Assembly: GCF_900156155.1 (NCBI RefSeq)
Contig: NZ_FTMD01000003.1
Coordinates: forward strand, 310,001 to 374,000
Origin: Aromatoleum tolulyticum
GTDB lineage: Bacteria; Pseudomonadota; Gammaproteobacteria; Burkholderiales; Rhodocyclaceae
Direction: 5' to 3'
DNA: 64,000 nucleotides
The notes beneath the pieces were generated by a model that was not told the DNA's origin, ran no database searches, and saw only the letters and a program-made list of their open reading frames with translations. Shown piece after piece: positions 29,532 to 38,683 of the stretch. Every line of letters begins with the position of its first letter. The first letter of the stretch is position 1. Made by a program: the position numbers and the translations under genes.

Positions 29532-31241
29532 ATGGTGCTGAGTGGAGCGGAAATTGTAATCAGGTGTCTGCAGGAAGAAAAGGTCGATTACGTCTTCGGC
29601 TACCCCGGCGGCGCGGTACTCTACATTTATGACGCACTGTTCAACCAGGACAAGGTGCGCCACGTGCTGGTGCGCCACGAACAGGCTGCCGTGCATGCTG
29701 CCGACGGCTACGCCCGCAGCACCGAGAACGTCGGCGTCGCACTGGTGACCTCCGGCCCAGGCGCCACCAATGCGGTCACCGGCATCGCCACCGCCTACTG
29801 CGACTCGATCCCGATGGTCATCATCAGCGGCCAGGTTCCGACCGCCGCGATCGGCCAGGACGCGTTCCAGGAAGTCGACACCGTCGGCATCACCCGTCCC
29901 TGCGTGAAGCACAACTTCCTGGTCAAGGACGTGCGCGACATCGCCACGACGATCAAGAAGGCCTTCTACCTCGCGAAGACCGGCCGCCCCGGCCCGGTGC
30001 TGGTCGACATCCCCAAGGATGTGTCGATGCACAAGTGCGAGTTCGAGTACCCGAAAGAGGTCTCGATGCGCTCGTACAACCCGGTCGTCAAGGGTCACCA
30101 GGGCCAGATCCGCAAGGCCGTGCAGCTGCTGCTGGAAGCCAAGCGCCCGATGATCTACACCGGCGGCGGCGTGATCCTCGCCAACGCGGCCGAACAGCTC
30201 ACCAAGCTCACGCGCATGCTGGGTTTCCCGATCACGAACACGCTGATGGGCCTGGGCGGCTATCCCGCGAGCGACCGCCAGTACCTCGGCATGCCCGGCA
30301 TGCACGGCACCTACGAAGCGAACATGGCGATGCACTACAGCGACGTGCTGCTCGCCGTCGGCGCCCGCTTCGACGACCGCGTGATCGGCAATCCGGACCA
30401 CTTCGCCGAAGAGCCGCGCAAGATCATCCACGTCGACATCGACCCGTCGTCGATCTCGAAGCGCGTGCGGGTCGACGTGCCCATCGTCGGCGACCTCAAG
30501 GAAGTGCTCGAGGAGATGATCCGCCAGCTCGAGGCCAACGCCGCGCGCCCGAACCCCGACACGCTCGGCTCGTGGTGGAAGCAGGTCGACGAATGGCGCA
30601 GCCGCGAGTGCATGAAGTACAAGAACTCGGACGAGATCATCAAGCCGCAGTTCGTGATCCAGAAGCTGTGGGAAGTCACCGGCGGCGACGCCATCGTGAC
30701 CTCCGACGTCGGCCAGCACCAGATGTGGGCCTCGCAGTACTACCGCTTCGACAAGCCGCGCCGCTGGCTCAACTCCGGCGGCCTCGGCACGATGGGCGTC
30801 GGCCTGCCCTACGCGATGGGCGCGCAGCTCGCGAACCCGGGTGCACAGGTGGCGTGCGTGACCGGCGAGGCCTCGATCCAGATGAACATCCAGGAACTGT
30901 CGACCTGCAAGCAGTTCCGCCTGCCGATCAAGATCTGCAACCTGAACAACCGCTACCTCGGCATGGTGCGCCAGTGGCAGCAGCTGTTCCACGGCGAACG
31001 CTATTCCGAGTCCTACATGGACTCGCTGCCCGACTTCGCGAAACTCGCCGAAGCCTACGGCCACGTGGGACTGAAGATCGAGCGCCCGTCGGACGTCGAG
31101 GGCGCGCTGCGCGAAGCCTTCGCGCGCAAGAACGATCTGGTGTTCCTCGACTTCCAGATCGACCAGACCGAAAACGTGTACCCCATGGTTCAGGGCGGCA
31201 AGGGGCTCACCGAGATGATCCTGTCCGCCGAAGACCTGTAA
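29532..31241 (+). CDS. ilvI: Acetolactate synthase large subunit
   Basis: 569 residues, a TPP/FAD enzyme. The catalytic glutamate is E50 in 'VRHEQAAVHAADGYAR'; the C-terminal TPP motif begins T444-G-E-A-S-I-Q-M-N and ends 'LNNRYLGMVRQWQ'. It condenses two pyruvates (or pyruvate and 2-ketobutyrate) at the start of valine and isoleucine synthesis. The usual TPP motif is GDG; here it is GEA (445-447), with Glu common in Betaproteobacteria but Ala unusual to my knowledge. ilvH follows after 20 bases. I found no leader peptide rich in Ile, Val or Leu upstream. Confidence 0.95.
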   Translation: MVLSGAEIVIRCLQEEKVDYVFGYPGGAVLYIYDALFNQDKVRHVLVRHEQAAVHAADGYARSTENVGVALVTSGPGATNAVTGIATAYCDSIPMVIISGQVPTAAIGQDAFQEVDTVGITRPCVKHNFLVKDVRDIATTIKKAFYLAKTGRPGPVLVDIPKDVSMHKCEFEYPKEVSMRSYNPVVKGHQGQIRKAVQLLLEAKRPMIYTGGGVILANAAEQLTKLTRMLGFPITNTLMGLGGYPASDRQYLGMPGMHGTYEANMAMHYSDVLLAVGARFDDRVIGNPDHFAEEPRKIIHVDIDPSSISKRVRVDVPIVGDLKEVLEEMIRQLEANAARPNPDTLGSWWKQVDEWRSRECMKYKNSDEIIKPQFVIQKLWEVTGGDAIVTSDVGQHQMWASQYYRFDKPRRWLNSGGLGTMGVGLPYAMGAQLANPGAQVACVTGEASIQMNIQELSTCKQFRLPIKICNLNNRYLGMVRQWQQLFHGERYSESYMDSLPDFAKLAEAYGHVGLKIERPSDVEGALREAFARKNDLVFLDFQIDQTENVYPMVQGGKGLTEMILSAEDL

Positions 31242-31261
31242 GCATCGACCAGAGACACACC

Positions 31262-31753
31262 ATGAGACACGTCATCTCCCTGCTGATCGAGAACGAATCT
31301 GGCGCCCTGTCGCGCGTATCGGGCCTGTTTTCCGCCCGCGGTTACAACATCGAATCCCTGACCGTCGCGCCGACCGAGGATGCCTCGATGTCGCGCATGA
31401 CCATCGTCACCACCGGATCGGACGACATCATCGAACAGATCACCAAGCAGCTGAACAAGCTGGTCGAAGTGGTCAAGGTCGTCGATATCTCTGAGGCCGC
31501 GCACATCGAGCGCGAGCTGATGCTCACCAAGGTCCGCGCTACCGGCAAGGACCGCGAGGAGATGAAGCGCATGGCGGATATCTTCCGCGCACGCATCATC
31601 GACGTCACCGACACGTCCTACGTCATCGAACTGACCGGCAACCAGGCGAAGCTCGATGCATTCATCAGTGCCATCGACCCGGCGCTGGTCCTGGAAACGG
31701 TGCGCTCCGGCGTCTGCGGCGTCGGCCGCGGCGACCGCATCCTGAAGGTCTGA
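31262..31753 (+). CDS. ilvH: Acetolactate synthase regulatory (small) subunit
   Basis: 163 residues. An N-terminal ACT domain ('[19 protein letters not shown]') is followed by the C-terminal small-subunit domain ending '[15 protein letters not shown]'. It binds the large subunit and confers valine feedback inhibition. It lies 20 bases after ilvI. Confidence 0.95.
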   Translation: MRHVISLLIENESGALSRVSGLFSARGYNIESLTVAPTEDASMSRMTIVTTGSDDIIEQITKQLNKLVEVVKVVDISEAAHIERELMLTKVRATGKDREEMKRMADIFRARIIDVTDTSYVIELTGNQAKLDAFISAIDPALVLETVRSGVCGVGRGDRILKV

Positions 31754-31798
31754 TCCACGGCCGCAGGACAGTCCGTTTCCGGACGATCGATCAACAGA

Positions 31799-31826
31799 TT
31801 GCGACCGGCACGCCCGCCCTTATCAT
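31799..31826 (+). promoter_or_regulatory. Candidate sigma-70 promoter for ilvC
   Basis: TTGCGA (31799-31804) and TATCAT (31821-31826) are separated by 16 bases in the 119-base gap between ilvH and ilvC. TATCAT matches five of six consensus positions. It would give ilvC some expression independent of ilvIH. Confidence 0.4.
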
Positions 31827-31872
31827 GGCGGCGGCCGGGCAACATCCCCACCGAAAGCAAAAAAGGAAAAGC

Positions 31873-32889
31873 ATGAAAGTCTATTACGACAAGGACGCCG
31901 ACCTCTCCCTCATCAAGGGCAAGAAGATCAGCATCATCGGCTACGGCTCGCAGGGCCACGCTCACGCCCAGAACCTGAAGGATTCCGGCTGCAAGATCAC
32001 CGTCGGCCTGCGCAAGGACGGCGCGTCGTGGAAGAAGGCCGAAGCGGCCGGCCTGAAGGTCGAGGAAGTCGCCAAGGCGGTCAAGGGCGCCGACGTCGTC
32101 ATGATCCTGCTGCCGGACGAGAACATCCCGGGCGTGTACTACAACGACATCGAGCCGAATATCAAGAAGGGCGCCACCCTCGCGTTCGCGCACGGCTTCA
32201 ACGTGCATTACAACCAGGTCGTGCCGCGTGAAGATCTGGACGTGATCATGGTCGCGCCGAAGGGACCCGGCCACACGGTGCGCTCGGAATACCTGAAGGG
32301 TGGCGGCGTGCCGTCGCTCATTGCTGTGCACCAGGACCGTTCCGGCAAGGCCAAGGACATCGCGCTGTCTTACGCGGCGGCCAACGGCGGCACCAAGGGC
32401 GGCGTGATCGAAACCAACTTCCGTGAAGAGACCGAGACCGACCTGTTCGGCGAGCAGGCCGTGCTGTGCGGCGGCGCCGTCGAGCTGGTGAAGATGGGCT
32501 TCGAGACGCTGACCGAAGCCGGCTATGCGCCCGAGATGGCCTACTTCGAGTGCCTGCACGAACTGAAGCTGATCGTCGACCTGATGTACGAGGGCGGCAT
32601 CGCCAACATGAACTACTCGATCTCGAACAACGCCGAGTACGGCGAGTACGTGACCGGCCCCGAAGTCATCAACGCACAGTCGCGCGAAGCGATGCGCGCC
32701 GCCCTGAAGCGCATCCAGACCGGCGAATACGCGAAGATGTTCATCCAGGAAGGCAAGACCAACTACCCGTCGATGACCGCGCGTCGTCGTCTGAACGCAG
32801 CCCACCCGATCGAGCAGGTCGGCGGCCAGCTGCGCGACATGATGCCCTGGATCAAGAAGAACAAGCTCGTCGACCAGTCGAAGAACTGA
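31873..32889 (+). CDS. ilvC: Ketol-acid reductoisomerase (class I)
   Basis: 338 residues, the short class I form. NADPH motif '[19 protein letters not shown]' lies at about 20-38, and metal-site residues are in '[23 protein letters not shown]' and '[20 protein letters not shown]'. It isomerises and reduces acetolactate to dihydroxyisovalerate using NADPH and magnesium. AAAAAGGAAAAGC gives a strong ribosome site. An intrinsic terminator follows. Confidence 0.97.
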   Translation: MKVYYDKDADLSLIKGKKISIIGYGSQGHAHAQNLKDSGCKITVGLRKDGASWKKAEAAGLKVEEVAKAVKGADVVMILLPDENIPGVYYNDIEPNIKKGATLAFAHGFNVHYNQVVPREDLDVIMVAPKGPGHTVRSEYLKGGGVPSLIAVHQDRSGKAKDIALSYAAANGGTKGGVIETNFREETETDLFGEQAVLCGGAVELVKMGFETLTEAGYAPEMAYFECLHELKLIVDLMYEGGIANMNYSISNNAEYGEYVTGPEVINAQSREAMRAALKRIQTGEYAKMFIQEGKTNYPSMTARRRLNAAHPIEQVGGQLRDMMPWIKKNKLVDQSKN

Positions 32890-32906
32890 GACCGCTCGAT
32901 GCATCA

Positions 32907-32944
32907 GGCCGGGCTCCGCCATGTGCGGGGGCCCGGCCTTTTTT
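32907..32944 (+). terminator. Intrinsic terminator after ilvC
   Basis: Stem GGCCGGGC / GCCCGGCC (32907-32914 and 32931-32938), extended by a G-U and two G-C pairs, is followed by TTTTTT at 32939-32944. It ends ilvIHC just before psd. Confidence 0.9.
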
Positions 32945-32959
32945 CATATCGGATACGCA

Positions 32960-33610
32960 ATGTCCAACAATAATTACCCTCATCCCATCCTGGCGCGCGA
33001 AGGCTGGCCCTTCATCGCGATCACGCTGGTCGTGGCGCTGGTGATCAACACCTCGGCCGGCTTCGCCTGGGCGCTGCCGTTCTGGATCCTGTTCGCCTTC
33101 GTGGTGCAGTTCTTCCGCGATCCGGCGCGCCCGATCCCGCAGGGTGCCAAGGACGTCCTGTCGCCGGCAGATGGGCGCATCGTGGCGATCGAGCCGGTGC
33201 GCGACCCCTACCTCGACCGCGACTGCGTGAAGATCAGCGTGTTCATGAACGTCTTCAACGTCCATTCGAACCGCATTCCCGTCGACGGCGAAGTCCGGCA
33301 GCGCTGGTACAACGCCGGACGCTTCGTGAATGCCGCGCTCGACAAGGCCTCGGTCGAGAACGAACGCAACGCCCTGCATCTGGTGACGCGCGACGGCCAG
33401 GACGTGACCTGCGTACAAGTCGCCGGCCTCGTTGCACGGCGCATCCTGTGCTACGTCGACCCGGGCGCCAAGGTGGCGCGCGGCCAGCGCTACGGCTTCA
33501 TCCGCTTCGGCTCGCGCGTTGACCTGTACCTGCCGCCGGGGACCCGCGCACGCGTGACGATCGGCGACAAGGTCTCTGCCTCGAGCACCATCCTCGCCGA
33601 GCTTCCCTGA
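32960..33610 (+). CDS. psd: Phosphatidylserine decarboxylase (short type)
   Basis: 216 residues, the short single-domain class. One or two membrane helices near the N-terminus (about 12-40) precede '[25 protein letters not shown]', '[22 protein letters not shown]' and the self-cleavage site at Gly-Ser in '[12 protein letters not shown]', which generates the pyruvoyl group. It converts phosphatidylserine to phosphatidylethanolamine. The ATG at 32960 lies just past the ilvC terminator; pssA for the preceding reaction follows 103 bases downstream. Confidence 0.93.
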   Translation: MSNNNYPHPILAREGWPFIAITLVVALVINTSAGFAWALPFWILFAFVVQFFRDPARPIPQGAKDVLSPADGRIVAIEPVRDPYLDRDCVKISVFMNVFNVHSNRIPVDGEVRQRWYNAGRFVNAALDKASVENERNALHLVTRDGQDVTCVQVAGLVARRILCYVDPGAKVARGQRYGFIRFGSRVDLYLPPGTRARVTIGDKVSASSTILAELP

Positions 33611-33713
33611 TCGGCCGCCACCGACGGTGTGGTCATCCCGATCACCCCGCGCTGCGTTAGAATCGGCAACCGGCCACTACGCGCACCGCCCCTGCGCAGG
33701 AACGTCATATTCC

Positions 33714-34517
33714 ATGCCACTGATCTCGAACGAAAAACGCCGCCGCGGCATCTACATCCTGCCCAACCTGTTCACCACGGCAGCCCTGTTCGCCGGTTTC
33801 TACGCAATCGTGCAGGCAATGAACCTGCGCTTCGAATCCGCCGCGGTCGCGATCTTCGTCGCCATGGTGCTCGACGGGCTGGACGGCCGCGTGGCGCGCC
33901 TGACGCGCACCCAGAGCGCATTCGGCGCCGAATACGACTCGCTGTCCGACATGGTGTCGTTCGGCGCGGCCCCCGCACTGGTGGTGTATGAGTGGGCGCT
34001 CAAGGACACCGGGAAATTCGGCTGGATCGCGGCCTTCATCTATTGCGCCGGCGCCGCGTTGCGTCTGGCCCGTTTCAATACCAACATCGACGTCATCGAC
34101 AAGCGCTTCTTCCAGGGCCTGCCCAGCCCGGCTGCGGCGGCGCTGGTAGCCGGGCTGGTGTGGGTCGTGACCGACCTGGGTCTCGCCGGCCAGGACGTGC
34201 GCTGGCTTGCGGGCATGCTCACGATCTTCGCGGGCGTGTCGATGGTCAGCAACGTGCTGTTCTGGAGCGGCAAGGACATCAACCTGCGCAAGAGCGTGCC
34301 CTTCATCGTCGTGATCGCGCTGGTGATGGCGTTCGCGCTGGTGTCGAGCTACCCGCCGGGCGTGCTCTTCGGGCTGTTCCTCGTCTACGCCGGCTCCGGC
34401 TACGTCGTGTATGCGATGCGCTGGATGAAGAAGCGGCGCGCGGGAGCCAGCGCCGCCGTGCCGGCGCCGCAGCCCGCCGGCAACGGCGAGGACGAGGCGG
34501 ACTCCGCTCAGAAATAG
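33714..34517 (+). CDS. pssA: CDP-diacylglycerol-serine O-phosphatidyltransferase
   Basis: 267 residues with about eight membrane helices. The CDP-alcohol phosphotransferase motif reads D-G-R-V-A-R...G-A-E-Y-D-S-L-S-D (about 57-80). It makes phosphatidylserine, the substrate of the Psd enzyme encoded upstream. This is the membrane type II PssA, unlike the PLD-like enzyme of E. coli. The ATG at 33714 gives 'MPLISNEKRRRGIY', the usual N-terminus; the frame is open further upstream without similarity. TAGAAT at 33658 may be a -10 box. Confidence 0.94.
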   Translation: MPLISNEKRRRGIYILPNLFTTAALFAGFYAIVQAMNLRFESAAVAIFVAMVLDGLDGRVARLTRTQSAFGAEYDSLSDMVSFGAAPALVVYEWALKDTGKFGWIAAFIYCAGAALRLARFNTNIDVIDKRFFQGLPSPAAAALVAGLVWVVTDLGLAGQDVRWLAGMLTIFAGVSMVSNVLFWSGKDINLRKSVPFIVVIALVMAFALVSSYPPGVLFGLFLVYAGSGYVVYAMRWMKKRRAGASAAVPAPQPAGNGEDEADSAQK

Positions 34518-34680
34518 GCACTGCAGGAAGGCGGACGCCCGGACGTCCGCCCCCTCTCCCCGCCCCTGGGCGGGCCGAAGCGCCCGTCGCCCGGGACTTC
34601 ACGAATTCTTCACCAGGTCTTGAGCGCCGCTTGACGGCCGGACTGCGAGCATCCTTGCCTGCCCGCATCCGGAGTCCTGC

Positions 34681-36561
34681 ATGTCCGCCCTGCCCTCGTC
34701 CCGCAAGCTCAACGCCTATTTCCTGATCACCTGGCTGGTGGCGCTCGTGCAGCTGTTCTCGCAGCAGGGCACGGGCGACTACGCGAGCCCGGTGGTGGCC
34801 GGCTGGACGCTCGCAGCGACGCTCTCATACGCCTTCATGTACCTGCTGCCGAGCGTCGCAATCGGACATGGACTGCGCAGGCTGCTGGACGGCCGCAAGG
34901 CATTTCGGCGCGGGCCGGCGATCCTCGGCGCAGCCCTCATCGTGCTGACCGGTCTCACGCAGGTACTGCTCTTCGCGGACCGCGTGATCCACGAGATGTA
35001 CGGCTTCCACATCAACGGCTTCGTCGTGAACCTGGTGTTCACGCCGGGCGGCATCGCCTCGCTCGGCGCGAGCCGCAGCACCGAGATCACCGCCAGCGCG
35101 ATCATCCTCGCGCTATGTGCGCTGCAGGCCGCGGCCTGGGTGTGGGTGGTGCGGCGCGACACGACCGCAGGCGGGTGGAGGCTGCGCGGTGCGTGGGCAC
35201 TCGCGCTGTTTTTCGTGCTGACCACCGGCGAGCGCATCGCCTACGGCTACAGCGAGATGTCAAACTACCAACCCATCCTGTTCGCCAGCGAGCATTTCCC
35301 GCTGTACCAGCCGCTGACCTTTCGCAACTTCGCGCAGAACCTGGGCTTCAAGGTGGATCAGGCCGGCGCGCGCAGCATGCAAGTGCGGGAAGAGAGCCTT
35401 AGCTATCCGCAGCAGCCGCTGCGCGTGACGGCGCCCGACATGCCCATGAACATCGTGTGGCTGGTCGCGGAGTCGCTGCGCTTCGACATGCTCGACCCGA
35501 AGATCATGCCGCGCCTGTGGACGTTCTCGAACGACGCCGTGCGCCTGGAAAAGCACTTCAGCGGCGGCAACATGACGCAGATGGGCGTGTTCTCGATGTT
35601 CTACGGCCTGTACGGCAACTACTGGTTCCCGATGCTGGCCGCACGCCGCGCGCCGGTGCTGATGGACGTGCTGCAGCAGCAGAACTACCAGTTCAGCCTG
35701 AACACGAGCCAACGCTTCACCTACCCGGCCTTCGACAAGACGGTGTTCGCCAACATGCGGCCGGCAGACCTGCATCCGCTCGAAGGCGGCGCGCCGGCCT
35801 GGCAGCGCGACGTGCGCAACATCGATGCGCTGATCGACTTCATCGACAAGCGCGATCCGGCCCGGCCGTTCATGACCTACATGTTCTTCGAGTCGACCCA
35901 CGCGAACTACGACTATCCGCCCGAGGCGGAAATCGCCACCCCGGTGCTGCAGGACTTCAACTACCTGACGGCGGACTTCGGCGCGCAGATCGGGCAGATC
36001 AAGAACCGCTACATCAACGCGGCGCATCACGTGGACAGCCAGATCGGACGCATGATCGACCACCTGAAGAGGCGCGGCCTGCTCGACAATACGATCGTGA
36101 TCGTGCTCGGCGACCACGGCGAGGAGTTCATGGAGCGCAGCCGCTGGGGCCACAGCGCGGAGTTCAACCGCTTCCAGACAAGCACGCCCGGGGTCATTCG
36201 CGTTCCCGGCCGTGCGCCGCGCGTCGTCGCCGGCATCACCAGCCACCTGGACATTCCCGCGACCCTGATGCCGCTGCTGGGAGTGCAGAACCCCGCCGAG
36301 GACTACTCGCTGGGCCATGATCTGCTCGCCGCGGATTTTCACCGCGACTACGCCGTGGCCGCCGACTGGAACCGTCTCGCCTACATCGGCGACGACTACA
36401 AGGTGACCTTCCCGGTCAATGCGATCGGCGCGGTGCGCAACGAGGCGACCGACGGCGACGATCGCCCGCTCGCCAGCGCGGACGAGGCGATCGCTGCGAT
36501 CCGTTCGGCGATGGTCGAGATCATGGCGAATCTGGCACGATTCAGTCGACACCGCGGATAA
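34681..36561 (+). CDS. YejM/PbgA-like inner-membrane sulfatase-fold protein (DUF3413 type)
   Basis: 626 residues. About five membrane helices (residues 1-190) resemble the DUF3413 region, followed by a linker 'YQPILFASEHFPLYQPLTFRN' and a periplasmic alkaline-phosphatase/sulfatase domain. Residues in metal or nucleophile positions look retained: E263 in 'WLVAESLRFD', T299 in 'SGGNMTQMGVFSMFYG', and D478-H479 in 'VLGDHGEEF'. E. coli YejM/PbgA controls LPS synthesis and is thought to lack enzyme activity; this homologue might be active (inference). A two-component system follows 48 bases later. Confidence 0.85.
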   Translation: MSALPSSRKLNAYFLITWLVALVQLFSQQGTGDYASPVVAGWTLAATLSYAFMYLLPSVAIGHGLRRLLDGRKAFRRGPAILGAALIVLTGLTQVLLFADRVIHEMYGFHINGFVVNLVFTPGGIASLGASRSTEITASAIILALCALQAAAWVWVVRRDTTAGGWRLRGAWALALFFVLTTGERIAYGYSEMSNYQPILFASEHFPLYQPLTFRNFAQNLGFKVDQAGARSMQVREESLSYPQQPLRVTAPDMPMNIVWLVAESLRFDMLDPKIMPRLWTFSNDAVRLEKHFSGGNMTQMGVFSMFYGLYGNYWFPMLAARRAPVLMDVLQQQNYQFSLNTSQRFTYPAFDKTVFANMRPADLHPLEGGAPAWQRDVRNIDALIDFIDKRDPARPFMTYMFFESTHANYDYPPEAEIATPVLQDFNYLTADFGAQIGQIKNRYINAAHHVDSQIGRMIDHLKRRGLLDNTIVIVLGDHGEEFMERSRWGHSAEFNRFQTSTPGVIRVPGRAPRVVAGITSHLDIPATLMPLLGVQNPAEDYSLGHDLLAADFHRDYAVAADWNRLAYIGDDYKVTFPVNAIGAVRNEATDGDDRPLASADEAIAAIRSAMVEIMANLARFSRHRG

Positions 36562-36609
36562 TGACGGGGGCGTGACGCCCCCTGCGTCCGACTGGAGACT
36601 GGAATCCGC

Positions 36610-37281
36610 ATGCGGCTACTGTTGGTGGAAGACAACCGCGACATTCTTGCGAATCTCGCGGATTACCTCGCCCTGAAGGGCTACGAGGTGGATTGCGCGC
36701 AGGACGGGCTGACCGGACTGCATCTCGCCGCGACTCAGCAGTACGACCTGATCGTGCTCGACGTGATGCTGCCCGGCATGGACGGCTTCACGCTGTGCCA
36801 GCGCCTGCGCGACAGCGAGCGCAGTCACATACCGGTCATCATGCTGACCGCGCGCGACACGCTCGATGACAGGTTGCAGGGCTTCCGCACCGGCGCGGAC
36901 GACTATCTGACCAAACCCTTCGCCCTGTCCGAACTCGCGGCCCGCATCGCCGCCGTGCTCAAGCGCACCCGGGGTGGCGGTCGGCGCGTACTCAGCGTCG
37001 CAGACTTGCAGTTCGACCTCGACACGCTCGCGGTCACGCGCGCCGGGCAGCCCCTGCACGTCGGACCGATCGGTCTGAAGCTCCTCGAACTGCTGATGCA
37101 GAAGAGCCCGAGCGTCGTCCGGCGCGAGGCGCTCGAGAGCGCGCTGTGGGGCGATTCCCCCCCCGACAGCGACAGCCTGCGCAGCCATATCCACACGCTG
37201 CGCCAGCAGATCGACAAGCCCTTCGGCTCCCCGCTGCTGCACACCGTACACGGGGTCGGCTATCGGCTGGCCGCGGCCTAG
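36610..37281 (+). CDS. OmpR-family response regulator
   Basis: 223 residues. The receiver domain has acidic pocket E7-D8, phospho-acceptor D51 in 'LIVLDVMLPGMDGF', and the conserved lysine in 'YLTKPF'. A winged-helix DNA-binding domain follows (about 128-220, ending 'LLHTVHGVGYRLAAA'). It lies between the YejM-like gene and its sensor kinase, so it probably controls envelope functions; the target genes are not known. Confidence 0.92.
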   Translation: MRLLLVEDNRDILANLADYLALKGYEVDCAQDGLTGLHLAATQQYDLIVLDVMLPGMDGFTLCQRLRDSERSHIPVIMLTARDTLDDRLQGFRTGADDYLTKPFALSELAARIAAVLKRTRGGGRRVLSVADLQFDLDTLAVTRAGQPLHVGPIGLKLLELLMQKSPSVVRREALESALWGDSPPDSDSLRSHIHTLRQQIDKPFGSPLLHTVHGVGYRLAAA

Positions 37282-37348
37282 AGGATGAAGCGCTCCGGCC
37301 AAACCCCGTGCGCATGTCCGCGCACGACGACGCTGCGAAAGGTCTGAC

Positions 37349-38617
37349 ATGACGACACCGCAGAGCCTCGCGTCTCGCATCGTCGCAGCTTTCGTCCTGA
37401 TGGCCGCAGTCGTCGCGGGCGTGTTCGCGCTGATCGTCGTCAACGCGATCGACACGGTGGAAACTCGCCTCGTCAGCGATGCGATGAACCGTCAGCTCGA
37501 CTTCATCATCGATGAATCCGACGAGGGACGGTTTCCGGCGCTCGGTCCCGGTCTGGAACTGTACGTCGCACCGGTCGGCGCCAGCGCATCCCTGCCCGCG
37601 TGGCTCGCCCTGTTGCACGAAGGTCTGCATGAAACCGAGAACGACGACGAGGCCTATCACGTGCTCGTACGCGACCGCAGCGCCAAGCGCTATGTCCTCG
37701 TGCTCGACCAGGAGGACTTCGAACGGCGCGAGACCATGCTGTTCGTCGCGGTTACCGCCGGAGTCGTGATCTCCATCCTCGCCGCGGCCCTGCTCGGCCG
37801 GGCGCTCGCCCGCACCGTGATCTCGCCGGTCGTGCGCCTGTCGGGACAGGTGCAGCACCGCGACCAGCTGCTGCCGCTCGCACCGTCACTCGCCTCCGAA
37901 TACGCTGACGACGAAGTCGGCAAGCTCGCCGCGGCGTTCGACGAGACGCTCGGAAGCCTGCGCGCGGCGCTCGAACGCGAACAGCTCTTCACCAGCGACG
38001 TGAGCCACGAGCTGCGCACGCCGCTGATGGTGATCGCCAGCTCCTGCGAGCTGCTCGAGGCGCAGAGCCTGGCGCCGCCACAGCGCGCGCAGGTCGAACG
38101 CGTCGCCCGCGCCTGCGCCGAGATGCAGGAGCTGGTGGAGACTTTCCTGGGCCTCGCGCGCGCGCCGCAGGAGCGCGGCACGAAGCTCGCGGGCACCTCA
38201 CTCGCCGCCGTGGCGACCGAGCAGCTGCACCGCTGGCAACCCGAGGCGGCACAGCGCGGCCTCACACTCGATCTCGTCAGCGAAAGCGTGGACGACGGCG
38301 TCTATCCGGCCCCCCTGTTGCGCGCGGTGCTGACGAACCTCGTGCGCAATGCGATCCACTACACCGATGAAGGTTTCGTACGCGTGGTGCTGCGCAACGG
38401 CGGTTTTTCGGTGCTGGATTCCGGCGCGGGGATTCCGGAGGCGGAGCGGGCGCTGGTGTTCCGGCCTTTCGCCCGTGGTGGCAGTACGCGCGGGGACGGC
38501 ATCGGCATCGGGCTGTCGCTGGTGCAGCGCATCTGCGACCGGCAGGGGTGGCAGATCACCCTCTCCCCCCGCGAAGGTTCCGGCTGCGAGTTCCGGGTCG
38601 AGCTGCGCGCCTCGTGA
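37349..38617 (+). CDS. Sensor histidine kinase partner of the 36610 regulator
   Basis: 422 residues. Two membrane helices (about 10-32 and 130-150) flank a short acidic periplasmic sensor of about 95 residues, rich in Asp/Glu. HAMP-like region, phosphorylated H220 in 'FTSDVSHELRTPL', and N ('LTNLVRNAIHYTDEG') and G ('GDGIGIGLSLVQRI') boxes complete the kinase. The acidic sensor patch may bind cations or cationic peptides (inference). It lies 67 bases after the regulator gene and overlaps nothing. Confidence 0.9.
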   Translation: MTTPQSLASRIVAAFVLMAAVVAGVFALIVVNAIDTVETRLVSDAMNRQLDFIIDESDEGRFPALGPGLELYVAPVGASASLPAWLALLHEGLHETENDDEAYHVLVRDRSAKRYVLVLDQEDFERRETMLFVAVTAGVVISILAAALLGRALARTVISPVVRLSGQVQHRDQLLPLAPSLASEYADDEVGKLAAAFDETLGSLRAALEREQLFTSDVSHELRTPLMVIASSCELLEAQSLAPPQRAQVERVARACAEMQELVETFLGLARAPQERGTKLAGTSLAAVATEQLHRWQPEAAQRGLTLDLVSESVDDGVYPAPLLRAVLTNLVRNAIHYTDEGFVRVVLRNGGFSVLDSGAGIPEAERALVFRPFARGGSTRGDGIGIGLSLVQRICDRQGWQITLSPREGSGCEFRVELRAS

Positions 38618-38683
38618 CGCCAACTCCAGGCTCCCGACAGGCGCTTGGGGCGCGGCTGCCCGCCCCCTGAGGGCCCCAGCCGC

